From positions 2,609,501 through 2,673,500 of the forward strand of contig NZ_CP005188.1 in NCBI RefSeq assembly GCF_001563285.1: a stretch of DNA of 64,000 nucleotides, read 5' to 3'. The notes under the pieces are model-generated. The model was not told the origin of the DNA and searched no databases. It was given only the letters and a program-made list of their open reading frames with translations. A program made the position numbers and the translations under genes. Source of the stretch: Sphingobium sp. MI1205 (lineage in GTDB: Bacteria; Pseudomonadota; Alphaproteobacteria; Sphingomonadales; Sphingomonadaceae). How positions within the stretch are numbered: the first letter of the stretch is position 1; every line of letters begins with the position of its first letter. Of the stretch, positions 28,690-38,770 are shown piece after piece.

Positions 28690-28726
28690 CGACGCACCTC
28701 ACTTGCTCCGCGTTGAAAGCCGCTCC

Positions 28727-29398
28727 TCAGCCCGTTTTGCGGAGGCGGCACTTGCCACTCCCATGCTCAAAGGGAAACAGGCTCAATTCCTTGAAAAACT
28801 CATCATGTGCCTTTTGGACGCCGGGCCAATCGACCCCGTTGTCATAGTAATCATCGCCAATATAAAGGCCGCCATCCTTGAGGATCGGCCACCAAGCATG
28901 AAGATCGGAGATAACCGATCGATATTCATGCCCCGCATCGATATGGATCACATCAGCCTGCACTTCATAATGTTTCAGCACCTCGGCAGCGTTGATCGAG
29001 TCGACGGGGAGCGGAACTACATATTCCTGCAGGCCTGCATCGATGATGTTGGCCATGAATTTTTTGTGCAGATTGGGCCAACCGTTGTCCCATCCCAAAT
29101 GCTCAAACCATTCATTTTGTGTCCAGTGATCGGCAGCTCCGAGCCAAGTGTCCACGCATATGATTGCACCGTCAATGCCCAGGTCACGCATTTTGCTGGC
29201 CATGGCTATTGTCGAGGCCCCCTTCCAGACGCCAACTTCTACCACAAGCAAGGAAGAGCCACGGATCGCTTCACTCAGGTAGGGATGCTGAAACCCCCAC
29301 CCTTGAGTATCGACTTGATAGATGTTTTTGGGAAAGCCGTGAAAGGGATCGTTTCCGCGCCACACGAGATCAATGATTCGATTTCTTAATTCAGTCAT
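28727..29398 (-). CDS. Class I SAM methyltransferase (CmcI/Methyltransf_24 type)
   Basis: 223 residues from ATG 29398; the frame runs upstream but the domain begins here. Motif I is 'LLVVEVGVWKGASTIAMAS', the acidic motif 'GAIICVDTWLGA', and 'ADVIHIDAGHEYRSVISDLH' followed by 'LKDGGLYIGDDYYD' match the CmcI/macrocin-O-methyltransferase-like group (metal-dependent sugar O-methyltransferases). It probably methylates a sugar hydroxyl. It is one of several methyltransferases in the locus. Confidence 0.85.
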   Translation of the reverse strand: MTELRNRIIDLVWRGNDPFHGFPKNIYQVDTQGWGFQHPYLSEAIRGSSLLVVEVGVWKGASTIAMASKMRDLGIDGAIICVDTWLGAADHWTQNEWFEHLGWDNGWPNLHKKFMANIIDAGLQEYVVPLPVDSINAAEVLKHYEVQADVIHIDAGHEYRSVISDLHAWWPILKDGGLYIGDDYYDNGVDWPGVQKAHDEFFKELSLFPFEHGSGKCRLRKTG

Positions 29399-29572
29399 TA
29401 CCGATCCGCCATTAAGTGCTTGATAGGTCTCAGCTTTGCCTAGACATGCGGTTCGTGCAAGTCTTAATCGGCTAAGCCTGTAGGGCCAGGCGCCACCCTG
29501 TCCGTGAAGATGCTCGAGAAACAACCCAGTAAATGCAAGTTCCTCGTGTCGAGGACAGTTAGAAAGATCATC

Positions 29573-31720
29573 TCATCCTTGCCTGCCCATCGCGGTGGAG
29601 GTCATCCAATCCAGCACTCGATCTCTTCTGCCAGCTTCGATGCTCATGAAAGGCGCGGTAGGCGTCCACCACGGACTTACATGTGGGTTTCGCAAAAGCG
29701 CCTCACCCCATTTCTCGTACAGCGAACGCAGTTCACCTTGATCCCAGGCGATCTTAAGCCGGTTGTCGTTGAAACCGCGGGTCCGGGACTCGTAATGGAT
29801 GAGTTCGATACCCGGGTCATAGAGCACCTTTAGCCCCACTGCCCGCGCGGCAAGGCATAGATCGACGTCATTATAAGCGATGGCGAATTGACCAGCGTCA
29901 AAACCGCCGAGACGCTGAAACACCTCTCGCCTCACCCCCATAAACGCGCCTGTTACGGCTGGAACCGCGCGCACCCGATCTAGTCGCGATGTTATGTCGT
30001 CAGCGTCTTTTCCCGTCTCATGCCTGGGGGAGCCGTCTGCCAGTCCCATCAGCATGCCCGCATGCTGGACCGATCCATCCGGATAGAGCAGGCGGGAACC
30101 AACAATACCCACATCTGAGCGACCAAGTTGTGCCCGCAAATGGCGATCCCAGCGTGGGGTCAGCATCGCAACATCATTATTAGCGAACACGAGCAGTTCC
30201 TCGCTCGTGCCCTCCGCCACAGCATTGTTAATCTCGGACCAATTGAATGGCCGATCAAAGGAAACGATATCGATCCCGTCCTTGCGTCCCAGGCGGCTCA
30301 GCAGCCGGGCGGTTGCTTCCTCCTGACTGCGATTATCGACGATCGTCAGCCGCAAAAGATCGGTCTTGTCAGCATGCGCGATCAGACTCTCAACCATCGG
30401 CTCAAGCAAGTCGGCACAATCACGGGTAGGGATGATCACCCGTACCGCCTCCTTGCCTTCCTTGCCGCCGCAGGTAAGGGGCGTGCGGCCGGGTCTGTCC
30501 ACTATTTGCAGTTTCCCATGAATGACAGGTCCTGCAACGGGGGGAAAGCCCGCAGGCTGGAGGGACCATATCAAAGCATCTTGGCCCAGTTGGCGAGCGG
30601 CCTCCGCGCGGCCCGGAATGCGCGACACAGATGCAAGGGGTATAGGGATGTGCGCGACATCTCCAGCTGACATAGAGATACTCGCCAGCAACTCGCGTCG
30701 TTGTTCCGGGCCGCGTGGGCGCAGGTCAGCCAAATCCGGCCGAACGGCAACCAAGGGCGGAGGGAAATCAGTCGTGAGCAGCCAGTCAAGATCGAAGACA
30801 CCATGGAACTGCGGGTCGAAATGCCGGACCGGCTCGTCCCAATTGGCTACACAATAGTCCCAGTCTGTCATGCAAGCGGCCGCTTGCGTGGAAAGCAGTC
30901 CGATCACCCAGGTTAGCGCATCAGCATGTAGTGTGGTGCCAGCAGAGATATAAAGTTGCGCTACGCCTTGGGATGGCTCGAGTTCCGCGCCCGGCAGAAC
31001 GAAGCCGATGCGGGTGTCGATGTCGGCGAGGCTTGCCACGGGATGATCGCAAATTTCGGACGACGCGACGACCACCGCAGTCCATGCTGAATGCGTGCAC
31101 CCAATCAAGCTGAGGAGTGTGGCGCGAACAAATGCCGGCTGGCTTTGACCCGCATCGATTATGATCTGAGCCCGGGCGCTTGTATCGACCTCTGGCGCTG
31201 GCAACATCAGGTTGGGTCGAATCTCATCATAGCGAGAGATGTCTTCCTGGAGCAGGGTTTGTGCTCGTTTCACAAGTGAAGAGAGCGCGCCAATGTGGCG
31301 CAAAAGGCTATCCTTATGCTCCATCCGCAGCCGGTTCATTGTTGTGCGCGGAAGAAGATGCGCCAGGCCGTAGCGCGTGAGCGCAAGCAGCGCCGCATCA
31401 TGGTCTGGGGTTCGCTCCAGCAATCGTGCCCATGCTTCCACACCACCATAGCGATCGCCCGATTGTACCCGCAGAAGACCCAGATGATAGAGTCCGTCGT
31501 CGCTCCCAGAGGCGGACGCATAGCTTGCAAGTGCCTCGTCCGTGCGGCCCATTTCTTTCAATGCATGGCCGTGTTGAACCTGCAATTCGACCCGGTCAGG
31601 TCGGAGGCTGAGAGCATGCTCAAACAACCGGCTTGCCTCAGCCCAATCTCCCTTTTCCATAGCCGCACCGCCTGCTCGGGCAGCGGCTATCGATCTACGC
31701 CGGCGAATTGCTGCCAACAT
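29573..31720 (-). CDS. TPR + GT2 glycosyltransferase
   Basis: 715 residues; GGAGGG precedes the ATG. N-terminal TPR-like repeats (about 20-130: 'WAEASRLFEHALSLRPDRVE', 'GHALKEMGRTDEALASYASA'), a middle region (130-420) of unclear fold, then a GT2 domain from about residue 423 ('VRVIIPTRDCADLLEP', 'FANNDVAML', 'YNDVDLCLAA'). This last domain is a clear paralogue of the second GT2 domain of the giant protein at 21351-25040 and of the gene at the window start. TPR may mediate assembly of the glycosyltransferase complex. Rhamnosyl transfer is plausible because rml genes follow immediately upstream; inference only. Confidence 0.88.
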   Translation of the reverse strand: MLAAIRRRRSIAAARAGGAAMEKGDWAEASRLFEHALSLRPDRVELQVQHGHALKEMGRTDEALASYASASGSDDGLYHLGLLRVQSGDRYGGVEAWARLLERTPDHDAALLALTRYGLAHLLPRTTMNRLRMEHKDSLLRHIGALSSLVKRAQTLLQEDISRYDEIRPNLMLPAPEVDTSARAQIIIDAGQSQPAFVRATLLSLIGCTHSAWTAVVVASSEICDHPVASLADIDTRIGFVLPGAELEPSQGVAQLYISAGTTLHADALTWVIGLLSTQAAACMTDWDYCVANWDEPVRHFDPQFHGVFDLDWLLTTDFPPPLVAVRPDLADLRPRGPEQRRELLASISMSAGDVAHIPIPLASVSRIPGRAEAARQLGQDALIWSLQPAGFPPVAGPVIHGKLQIVDRPGRTPLTCGGKEGKEAVRVIIPTRDCADLLEPMVESLIAHADKTDLLRLTIVDNRSQEEATARLLSRLGRKDGIDIVSFDRPFNWSEINNAVAEGTSEELLVFANNDVAMLTPRWDRHLRAQLGRSDVGIVGSRLLYPDGSVQHAGMLMGLADGSPRHETGKDADDITSRLDRVRAVPAVTGAFMGVRREVFQRLGGFDAGQFAIAYNDVDLCLAARAVGLKVLYDPGIELIHYESRTRGFNDNRLKIAWDQGELRSLYEKWGEALLRNPHVSPWWTPTAPFMSIEAGRRDRVLDWMTSTAMGRQG

Positions 31721-31753
31721 TTGCCCTCCGCAGAACGAGATGAGATTGTCTGC

Positions 31754-32815
31754 TTAAGCGGCGCGGTTCAGCAGCGGTGTCCACCAGCTTTCCTGCGCCA
31801 GATACCAGGCGAGCGTTTCGGCGAAACCCTGCTTGAAGTCACGCGCCGGAACATAGCCAAGCTCGGTGCGGATCTTGGTCTCGTCGATCGCGTAGCGGCG
31901 GTCATGCCCTTTCCGATCCTCTACATATGTTTTTAGATCGCTCGATGATCGCCCCTGTGCGGCGGGGGCGTTAGGAAATCGTCGGATGAGATCGGTATTT
32001 TGGGCGAACGCTGCGTCCACTCCATGACAGATTTCCTCGATGACCCTTAGGTTCGGCAATTCCTGACCACCGCCAATGTTGTACGTTTCACCCACCCTGC
32101 CCTGCTTCAGGATCAGTTCGATGCCGCGGCAATGGTCTTCGACATGCAGCCAGTCGCGCACATTCATGCCATCACCATAAATTGGTAGATGACGGCCGTT
32201 GAGGGCATTGAGCGTGAAGAGCGGAATTAGTTTCTCGGGAAACTGAAAAGGCCCGTAATTGTTCGAGCAGTTGCTGGTGGTCGTCTGCAGCCCGAATGTA
32301 TGGTGATAGGCACGCACCAGGTGATCCGATCCAGCCTTGGATGCAGAATAAGGAGAGTTGGGCGCATAGGGGGTGGTCTCTGAGAAAGCCGGGTCGTTCG
32401 TTCCCAGCGATCCGTAAACCTCATCGGTAGACACATGATGGAAACGATGAGGGCGACCCGTACCCGTGTCAAGCCACACATTTTTTGCAGCCTTGAGCAG
32501 GCTGTGCGTCCCAATGACGTTGGTCGTGACGAATGCATCGGGACCAGTGATCGATCGATCGACATGACTTTCAGCGGCAAAATGCACGATGGTGTCGATA
32601 TGGTGCTCACTCAGCAGCCTACTTACGAGCGTGGTGTCGCAAATGTCGCCAACCACCAGTTCAACGTCATCCAGACCATCGAGATTCGCTGCGTTGCCAG
32701 CGTAAGTAAGGGCATCCAGCACGATGATTCTGTCATCGGGGGAGTTCTCTCCCCAATAATGCACGAAGTTGGCGCCGATGAAGCCCGCGCCGCCCGTAAC
32801 GAGAAGATTAGCCAT
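31754..32815 (-). CDS. rmlB: dTDP-glucose 4,6-dehydratase
   Basis: 353 residues from ATG 32815 (the frame runs further upstream but overlaps rmlD). Signatures: 'LLVTGGAGFIGANFVHYW', 'HFAAESHVDRSI', 'HVSTDEVYGSLG', 'SPYSASKAGSDHLVRAYH' (Tyr-x3-Lys). It makes dTDP-4-keto-6-deoxyglucose, the second step of dTDP-L-rhamnose synthesis. It overlaps the rmlD stop by 8 bases and is the last of rmlA-C-D-B. Confidence 0.96.
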   Translation of the reverse strand: MANLLVTGGAGFIGANFVHYWGENSPDDRIIVLDALTYAGNAANLDGLDDVELVVGDICDTTLVSRLLSEHHIDTIVHFAAESHVDRSITGPDAFVTTNVIGTHSLLKAAKNVWLDTGTGRPHRFHHVSTDEVYGSLGTNDPAFSETTPYAPNSPYSASKAGSDHLVRAYHHTFGLQTTTSNCSNNYGPFQFPEKLIPLFTLNALNGRHLPIYGDGMNVRDWLHVEDHCRGIELILKQGRVGETYNIGGGQELPNLRVIEEICHGVDAAFAQNTDLIRRFPNAPAAQGRSSSDLKTYVEDRKGHDRRYAIDETKIRTELGYVPARDFKQGFAETLAWYLAQESWWTPLLNRAA

Positions 32816-33665
32816 TGTCCTTGATCTCTTTGAGCATGAGACGCAAATTTTCGCGCCAGTGTGGGGCCGGCTTGCCGAGATGCGTGTAAGTTGAGCGCTT
32901 GTCGAGCACCGAGTAGCTGGGTCGGCGAGCAGGCGTGGGGAATTCTTCAGTCCCGATTGGGATGACGGGCACAGTTGTTTGGAGGAGGCCGAGAGCCAGA
33001 GCCTCCTCCTGTATCGCCACTGCGAAGTCATACCAGCTGGCAGCGCCTGCATCGGTATAATGATGAATGCCAGCCACACCCTTCTGAGCCAAGCGCCATA
33101 GCGCCGATGCGAGAGCGGGCGCATAGGTTGGCGTCCCGATCTGATCGGCGACGACGCGCACTTCAGGCCGCTCCGCCATCAGGCGGAGCATGGTCCGGAC
33201 GAAATTGCCGCCCTGTGGCGCGTAGACCCACGCCGTCCGAACGATGAGCGCGGTGCTGCCGGCGAGCCGTTCCCCTTCCAGTTTGGTCCGCCCGTAGACG
33301 CTCAGCGGATTGGTCAGCGCATCGGGCAAGTAGGGTGAACCCGCCCTTCCATCGAACACGAAGTCGGTCGACACATGGATGAAACGACTACCAACGTCCC
33401 GAGCCGCCTCAGCCAAGAGGCCCACTGCCCGGGTGTTGATTGCACCGGCTGCACCTTCATCCAACTCGGCCTTGTCCACCGCCGTATAGGCGGCCGCATT
33501 GAAGATCAGATCGGGCCTCTCCGCTTCAGCGCGGCTTCTCACCGCAACCTCGTTTCCGACATCGAGGGCCGCGCGATCGAGCGCGACTAAAGTGACCCCA
33601 GAAGGGGCACCGGCTACCAGAGCGCGGCCCAATTGCCCCCCGGCTCCGACGATCATGGCTTTCAT
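32808..33665 (-). CDS. rmlD: dTDP-4-dehydrorhamnose reductase
   Basis: 285 residues. 'MIVGAGGQLGRALVAGA' is the NAD(P)H loop, 'HVSTDFVFDG' the active-site Ser/Thr region and 'VYGRTKLEGERL' the Tyr-x3-Lys. It performs the last step to dTDP-L-rhamnose. It overlaps rmlC by four bases and rmlB by eight. Confidence 0.96.
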   Translation of the reverse strand: MKAMIVGAGGQLGRALVAGAPSGVTLVALDRAALDVGNEVAVRSRAEAERPDLIFNAAAYTAVDKAELDEGAAGAINTRAVGLLAEAARDVGSRFIHVSTDFVFDGRAGSPYLPDALTNPLSVYGRTKLEGERLAGSTALIVRTAWVYAPQGGNFVRTMLRLMAERPEVRVVADQIGTPTYAPALASALWRLAQKGVAGIHHYTDAGAASWYDFAVAIQEEALALGLLQTTVPVIPIGTEEFPTPARRPSYSVLDKRSTYTHLGKPAPHWRENLRLMLKEIKDNG

Positions 33666-34207
33666 GCGAATGCCTCAATGTCCGCGAGAGGCTTGCCCGC
33701 AACGTCCTTACCTGACAATTGCGGCTTGAGACCCTCGAGCGGCCATCGGATGCCAACGGTCGGATCGTTCCACAGCAGCGAATGCTCGTTAGAAGGATCG
33801 TAGCGCCCGGTGCACTTGTAAAGAAAGTCCGTGCCATCTTCCAGCGTCAGAAAGCCGTGGGCAAAACCTGGCGGCACCCAAAACATCCGCTTGTTCTCAG
33901 CGGATAACTCCACCCCAACCCACCTGCCGAAATGGCGCGAGGAGCGGCGCAGGTCGACCGCGACGTCCCACACGCGACCGGCCGTCACGCGGACCAGTTT
34001 CCCTTGCGGGTTGGGATTTTGAAAGTGTAGGCCTCGAAGCACGCCTTTAGCCGAGCGGCTATGATTGTCCTGCACGAAGGTCAGATCAAGACCCTTTTCC
34101 CGGAAACGATCGGCATTCCAACTTTCCATGAAAAAGCCGCGATCATCGCCGAAGGCCTTGGGCTCTATTATAAGCAGGTCAGGTATGGCGGTTTCGACTA
34201 TGTTCAC
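33662..34207 (-). CDS. rmlC: dTDP-4-dehydrorhamnose 3,5-epimerase
   Basis: 181 residues, cupin fold: '[15 protein letters not shown]', '[20 protein letters not shown]' with the catalytic His, '[16 protein letters not shown]', '[13 protein letters not shown]'. It epimerises C3 and C5 of dTDP-4-keto-6-deoxyglucose. It overlaps rmlA and rmlD by four bases each. Confidence 0.96.
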   Translation of the reverse strand: MNIVETAIPDLLIIEPKAFGDDRGFFMESWNADRFREKGLDLTFVQDNHSRSAKGVLRGLHFQNPNPQGKLVRVTAGRVWDVAVDLRRSSRHFGRWVGVELSAENKRMFWVPPGFAHGFLTLEDGTDFLYKCTGRYDPSNEHSLLWNDPTVGIRWPLEGLKPQLSGKDVAGKPLADIEAFA

Positions 34208-35088
34208 CCAATTGCTCCCTTGCCCGCGAGAAGGCCCATCAGATATTCGCCATATCCACTCTTCCGCAAGGGAGCAGCCAAAGCCTCAAGCTGCCCATCG
34301 TCGATAAAGCCCTGCCTCCATGCGATTTCCTCGGGACAGCAGATCTTCAGACCCTGCCGTTCCTCGATCAGCCGCACATAGAGGGCAGCGTCAAGTAGCG
34401 ATCCGTGGGTGCCGGTGTCGAGCCACGAATAACCGCGCCCCATCAATTCGACCGATAGCTCCCCAGCTTCGAGATACAGACGATTGAGATCGGTGATCTC
34501 CAGTTCACCACGGGCTGAGGGCTCAACCGCCCTCGCCCGCTCGACCGCCTGGCCATCGTAAAAGTACAAGCCAGTGACGGCATAGTTGGACTGAGGTTGG
34601 AGTGGTTTTTCAATGAGGCTCTGCGCGCGCCCCTCGGCGTCGAGAGACACGACGCCATAATCCTGCGGGTTCTTCACATAATAGCCGAAGACGGTCGCTC
34701 CTGAAGGCCGAGCGTCCGCATTCTGCAGCAGTTCCGACAGACCATGACCATAGAAAATATTATCGCCCAGTATGAGCGCGGAGGGAGCCTCACGGACGAA
34801 ATCTGCCGCTATATGAAAGGCTTGAGCCAGACCTTCCGGTCGGGGCTGAACCGCATATTGAAGGGAAAGGCCCAGCTCTCTACCATCGCCCAGCAGCCCT
34901 TGAAAAGCCATGCTGTCGCCAGGAGTCGTGATCACCATGATCTCCCGGATGCCCGCCAACATCAACGTAGACAGCGGATAGTAGATCATGGGCTTATCAT
35001 AGACCGGCATCATCTGCTTGGAGACGCTTTTCGTCAGCGGATATAACCTAGTGCCAGATCCTCCCGCAAGAATGATACCTTTTCGCAC
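34204..35088 (-). CDS. rmlA: Glucose-1-phosphate thymidylyltransferase
   Basis: 294 residues. '[20 protein letters not shown]' holds the nucleotidyl-transfer loop, followed by '[20 protein letters not shown]', '[12 protein letters not shown]' and '[16 protein letters not shown]'. It forms dTDP-glucose and is normally feedback-inhibited by dTDP-L-rhamnose. It is the first rml gene, 79 bases after the kpsT stop. Confidence 0.97.
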   Translation of the reverse strand: MRKGIILAGGSGTRLYPLTKSVSKQMMPVYDKPMIYYPLSTLMLAGIREIMVITTPGDSMAFQGLLGDGRELGLSLQYAVQPRPEGLAQAFHIAADFVREAPSALILGDNIFYGHGLSELLQNADARPSGATVFGYYVKNPQDYGVVSLDAEGRAQSLIEKPLQPQSNYAVTGLYFYDGQAVERARAVEPSARGELEITDLNRLYLEAGELSVELMGRGYSWLDTGTHGSLLDAALYVRLIEERQGLKICCPEEIAWRQGFIDDGQLEALAAPLRKSGYGEYLMGLLAGKGAIG

Positions 35089-35167
35089 GAGTTGCCTCCC
35101 AAACGTAGCAGATTATTGGCCCCACCTAGAGCAAGGTGGCCGCCGTTTTCAACCGAACTACAGATAT

Positions 35168-35899
35168 TTACACTACTCTCATTTGCAGAGCGTTGTGGAC
35201 CTCGCACGCTTCCTCGACGCTGTCATAGAAGGTGAGACTACCTCCATAGAGGACAGCGCCTCGCGTGCAATAGCTCTGAAGCGTGTACGGATCGTGAGAG
35301 ATCATGATCAGCGTACCGGACTCTCGCCGTTCTCGCAGCGCATCTTCACTTTTCTGACGAAAGCGAGCATCACCTGCGGCCGTCACTTCATCGATGAGAT
35401 AGCAATCAAACCGTATAGCAAGCGAACAACCAAAAGCTAGACGAGCCGACATGCCAGCCGAATACGTCGAAACCGGCTGATGCAAATAGGCACCTAACTG
35501 TGCGAATTCTTCAACGTAATCGAGCACCGCCTGCGGATCATATTGATAAATTCGAGCAATGAAACGGGCGTTATCCGCGCCGGTCAGGTTGCGATCGAAG
35601 CTTGCACCATAGCCGATCGGCCACGATGTTGTCATCGTCTTGTGGATTTTACCGGATGTGGGATACTCGACGCCACCAATCAGCCGCATAAGGGTCGATT
35701 TGCCAACCCCGTTGGCTCCACAGATGCCGATGCTATCCCCTTGGTTGATTTCAAAGTTCAAATCGGTGAACACCGTCCGGGTAAAATGATGGCGGCGATA
35801 GACCTTGGAGACGTTCTGAAAAACGATCCTCTGGTCCCCAGCTCGCTCCGCACCATCCGGCCCACGTTCAATTTGGCTGTTCTGACGATCCATATCCAT
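35168..35899 (-). CDS. kpsT: Polysaccharide ABC transporter ATP-binding protein (KpsT/CtrD/BexA family)
   Basis: 243 residues from ATG 35899 (ATG 35893 is also possible; a TTG at 35914 is unlikely). Walker A 'GICGANGVGKSTLM', the KpsT-type signature loop 'YSAGMSARLAFGCSLAI', Walker B 'CYLIDEVTAAGDARF' and switch 'IMISHDP'. The V-T-A-x-G-D variant after Walker B is characteristic of capsule exporters. It works with KpsM (20548-21354). Its start is only 15 bases from that of the divergent glycosyltransferase, so promoters must overlap coding sequence. Confidence 0.94.
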   Translation of the reverse strand: MDMDRQNSQIERGPDGAERAGDQRIVFQNVSKVYRRHHFTRTVFTDLNFEINQGDSIGICGANGVGKSTLMRLIGGVEYPTSGKIHKTMTTSWPIGYGASFDRNLTGADNARFIARIYQYDPQAVLDYVEEFAQLGAYLHQPVSTYSAGMSARLAFGCSLAIRFDCYLIDEVTAAGDARFRQKSEDALRERRESGTLIMISHDPYTLQSYCTRGAVLYGGSLTFYDSVEEACEVHNALQMRVV

Positions 35900-35913
35900 G
35901 CCAATAGGGCGCA

Positions 35914-37080
35914 ATGCAGGATCTAGACAACAGGATTATCGCCATGGATGGGCGCATTATCGCTCAACCAGGATCAGGCATCGCTACATATGCAGCAGCC
36001 TTGCGGATGGCGCAGCAAAAATTGACCCCATGCCCTTTGCTTCTGAAAGACGACAGCTGTGATCAAGGCACTCCGCCGGTCAGCGGCAAGGAGCGCGCCA
36101 TCCGCTGGCTTAGAGCGTTCACGACCTCCTCAGTACGCGCGGACCTCAAAGCAGGCCAGGACCGAGGAGCAATCCTGCATGCGCCTGACATTTTTCGCTT
36201 AGCCTACGTGCGGTTTCGCCAAACGGGGAAGATGCTAACTGTCCACGCTCCTCACTCTCATGGACTGATCCACTGGAGCTTGCCCCTACCAATCCGGATC
36301 GCCGGCTGGATCAACATCTACACGATCCATGATGTTATACCTCTTATTTACCCTAACCTAACTCCCATGCAAGGCGAACATCACCGCGTTCTACTGAAAG
36401 AAATATTGAGTAAAGCGAGCCATATTGTAACGGTTACATGTTCGGCACGACAAAGCATTATCGACACCATCCGATGCAACCCAGGTTTAGTGAGCAATTG
36501 TAGTATAGCAGTTGAGTCGACCCCATCGGAATATTTTTCTTTACCACCTCCGCTTGAACCGAAGAAATATTATATATTCGCAGGATCATCTGAGCCTCGG
36601 AAAAATATCGCTAAGCTGGTCACCGCCTACAAACGGTCGGGTAGATCCCTCCCATTACTGCTTATAGGACCTCATGCTAATCATGCCGATCCTGCAGCAG
36701 GCATATGGAATTTGCCCTACCAGCCCGCGGAGCGGCTCTCAGCGTTGATCGCTCAAGCGCGAGCCCTGGTTTTCCCGTCCCTCGCGGAGGGCTTCGGCCT
36801 ACCCGTAGTAGAGGCCATGGCCCTCGGAACAGCCGTACTCACTTCGAATGAGGGTCCACTTGCCGAAGTCGCCGGAGGTGCGGCGCTTCTGGTAGACGCT
36901 CGCGACGAAAGCAGCATCACCGACGGTCTCAATAGGATTGCAAACGATGATGACCTCGTAGGATCCTTGGAGCGGTGGGGCAGATTGCGGGCTACCGCGT
37001 TTTCGAGCGAAAAATTTACAAAAAACCTTTCTGAGCTCTATGGAGAGCTTTTTTCAAGATCGATGATTGAACATGCCTGA
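35914..37080 (+). CDS. GT4 family glycosyltransferase
   Basis: 388 residues. 'RIIAMDGRIIAQPGSGIATY' is the GT4 N-terminal strand and glycine loop; the C-terminal half has 'YYIFAGSSEPRKNIAKLV' and the donor-site region 'ALVFPSLAEGFGLPVVEAMA' (E-x7-E). Then 'GTAVLTSNEGPLAEVAGGAA' as in mannosyl/rhamnosyl GT4 enzymes. An ATG at 35944 is an alternative start, but 35914 keeps the first strand. It overlaps the next GT4 gene by eight bases. Confidence 0.92.
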   Translation: MQDLDNRIIAMDGRIIAQPGSGIATYAAALRMAQQKLTPCPLLLKDDSCDQGTPPVSGKERAIRWLRAFTTSSVRADLKAGQDRGAILHAPDIFRLAYVRFRQTGKMLTVHAPHSHGLIHWSLPLPIRIAGWINIYTIHDVIPLIYPNLTPMQGEHHRVLLKEILSKASHIVTVTCSARQSIIDTIRCNPGLVSNCSIAVESTPSEYFSLPPPLEPKKYYIFAGSSEPRKNIAKLVTAYKRSGRSLPLLLIGPHANHADPAAGIWNLPYQPAERLSALIAQARALVFPSLAEGFGLPVVEAMALGTAVLTSNEGPLAEVAGGAALLVDARDESSITDGLNRIANDDDLVGSLERWGRLRATAFSSEKFTKNLSELYGELFSRSMIEHA

Positions 37081-38401
37081 ACACATTTGGGATTCGAGAC
37101 GGTTGCGTATTGCTGTTGATGGCTACAATTTCGCAATGCCGAAGGGCACTGGAGTTGCCACATACGGTTTCACCCTGGCTCGCATGCTCAAAGAGATGGG
37201 CCATCAGGTCGAAGGTATATTCGGACTGGACGTCGGCGAGACGCCGGAGATGCGCGAAACCATGCTTTACGATCTTGTAGGCCGCGAAAGAACGGAAACA
37301 CGAAAGCTGGCGCGCAAACGGGTGAGAAAGGAAAAACTTCGCGCTTTCATGCGGCAGCGGTTATTGGAAGTCCCCGTCACCGACCAGGTTTTAAAAGAGG
37401 GTCTATCAGACCGAATTCCCAGCTTCGACCGCATCTGGTCATCGGCCTCCCTGTTCGAAGCCGCAAACTGGCACTTTCGGTATTTTAAAACCTTTCTCAA
37501 AATCGAATTGCCTCAACCGCCGGATGTAATGCACTGGACTTATCCGATCCCAGTACATTTGATGGGTTCCAAAAATATATATACCCTTCATGACATAGTT
37601 CCATTGAAGATGCCTTATCTAACGCTCGACGATAAGGAGTTTTATTACAGCCTGGTAAAGAATTGTGTGAATAGCGGTGCAGGAATTTGCACAGTATCGC
37701 AGACAAGCCTGGACGACATTGTTAGTAGATTTCCAGTAGCCAGAGGACGTATATTCAACACATATCAAAGCAGTCCGGTGCCCACAGATGTGTTAACAAG
37801 CGACCCCACTGTAGATTCTAACATTATTGAGCAGATGTATTCTCTAAGGAGAGGCGATTATTTTCTCTTCTTTGGAGCGCTCGATCCCAAGAAAAATATC
37901 GCGCGTATCATTGAAGCTTATCTTTCTAGCGGCGCCAAGTCTCCTCTCGTCATTGTCAGTGCTAGAAACTGGGGCATGACAGACGTGGCAAACGGAGGAT
38001 CCGGCATTACAATCCATGGACGCGCGATCTCAAGCGAGCGAATCATTCAACTCGATTACATGCCGCGAGCCTTGCTGTTTCGTCTCATCCGCTGTGCCAA
38101 AGCTGTCTTGATGCCATCGCTTTTCGAAGGATTTGGCCTTCCCGCGCTCGAGGCAATTCAGCTCGGAACGCCGGTGATTGCCTCGAATACGGGCTCTCTG
38201 CCCGAGGTCGTGGGCAATGCGGGATTGCTCGTCGACCCTTATGATGTGGCTGAGATAGCAGCCGCAATCGAGGGTTTGGACAGCAACATCTCCCTCCGCG
38301 ATCGTCTAATCTCGGCAGGAAAACAGCAATCTCAAATGTTCTCCGACGCGCGTTATAAAGAGCGGCTCAGCGATCTATATTCAAGCATCTTGCGTGAATA
38401 A
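37073..38401 (+). CDS. GT4 family glycosyltransferase
   Basis: 442 residues from ATG 37073; a TTG two codons upstream is in frame. 'LRIAVDGYNFAMPKGTGVAT' opens the first Rossmann half. The second half has 'YFLFFGALDPKKNIARIIEA' and 'AVLMPSLFEGFGLPALEAIQ' (E-x7-E), then 'GTPVIASNTGSLPEVVGNAG'. It is paralogous to the preceding gene and overlaps it. Between the halves there is an extra, charged, possibly helical segment (residues 60-110). Probably mannosyl/rhamnosyl-type; donor not provable. Confidence 0.92.
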   Translation: MPEHIWDSRRLRIAVDGYNFAMPKGTGVATYGFTLARMLKEMGHQVEGIFGLDVGETPEMRETMLYDLVGRERTETRKLARKRVRKEKLRAFMRQRLLEVPVTDQVLKEGLSDRIPSFDRIWSSASLFEAANWHFRYFKTFLKIELPQPPDVMHWTYPIPVHLMGSKNIYTLHDIVPLKMPYLTLDDKEFYYSLVKNCVNSGAGICTVSQTSLDDIVSRFPVARGRIFNTYQSSPVPTDVLTSDPTVDSNIIEQMYSLRRGDYFLFFGALDPKKNIARIIEAYLSSGAKSPLVIVSARNWGMTDVANGGSGITIHGRAISSERIIQLDYMPRALLFRLIRCAKAVLMPSLFEGFGLPALEAIQLGTPVIASNTGSLPEVVGNAGLLVDPYDVAEIAAAIEGLDSNISLRDRLISAGKQQSQMFSDARYKERLSDLYSSILRE

Positions 38402-38770
38402 TCTGATAAAATGCAATGAATGGTTCAACGTCGTAACGAGATGATCGTTGGCCAGCTGCATCTGCGGACGGATGCCGATCTAAATGAGCAAAACAGCTAG
38501 TTTACAAGCCAGACCAACGCACCCTCTTCTGGATTTCTGGTCCGGCCCTGCCGCCTCCTTCTCGGACTTCATGTGGCGGCGCGGATCCCTGCGACTGCTC
38601 CGCGGCCGTTCTGAAGCAATCTTAACCCTCTAAAGCAGGCTCAAACCTCGCCTTGATGACCCATTGAAGCCGTCCAAACGCCGACCCTGTGGCACCTATT
38701 CTGACGAGCCGCCTTGTCCGCAAAAGCCATAGTGATATAGCCACACTTCGAACGACTAGGGGGCATTGGC
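38402..38770. other. Intergenic stretch of 369 bp, no gene seen
   Basis: It lies between the GT4 gene and the tandem methyltransferase gene. No frame here shows a recognisable domain. The last bases contain the AGGGGG ribosome site (38758-38763) for the TTG start at 38771, and the promoter of that gene is probably within it. Confidence 0.5.
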
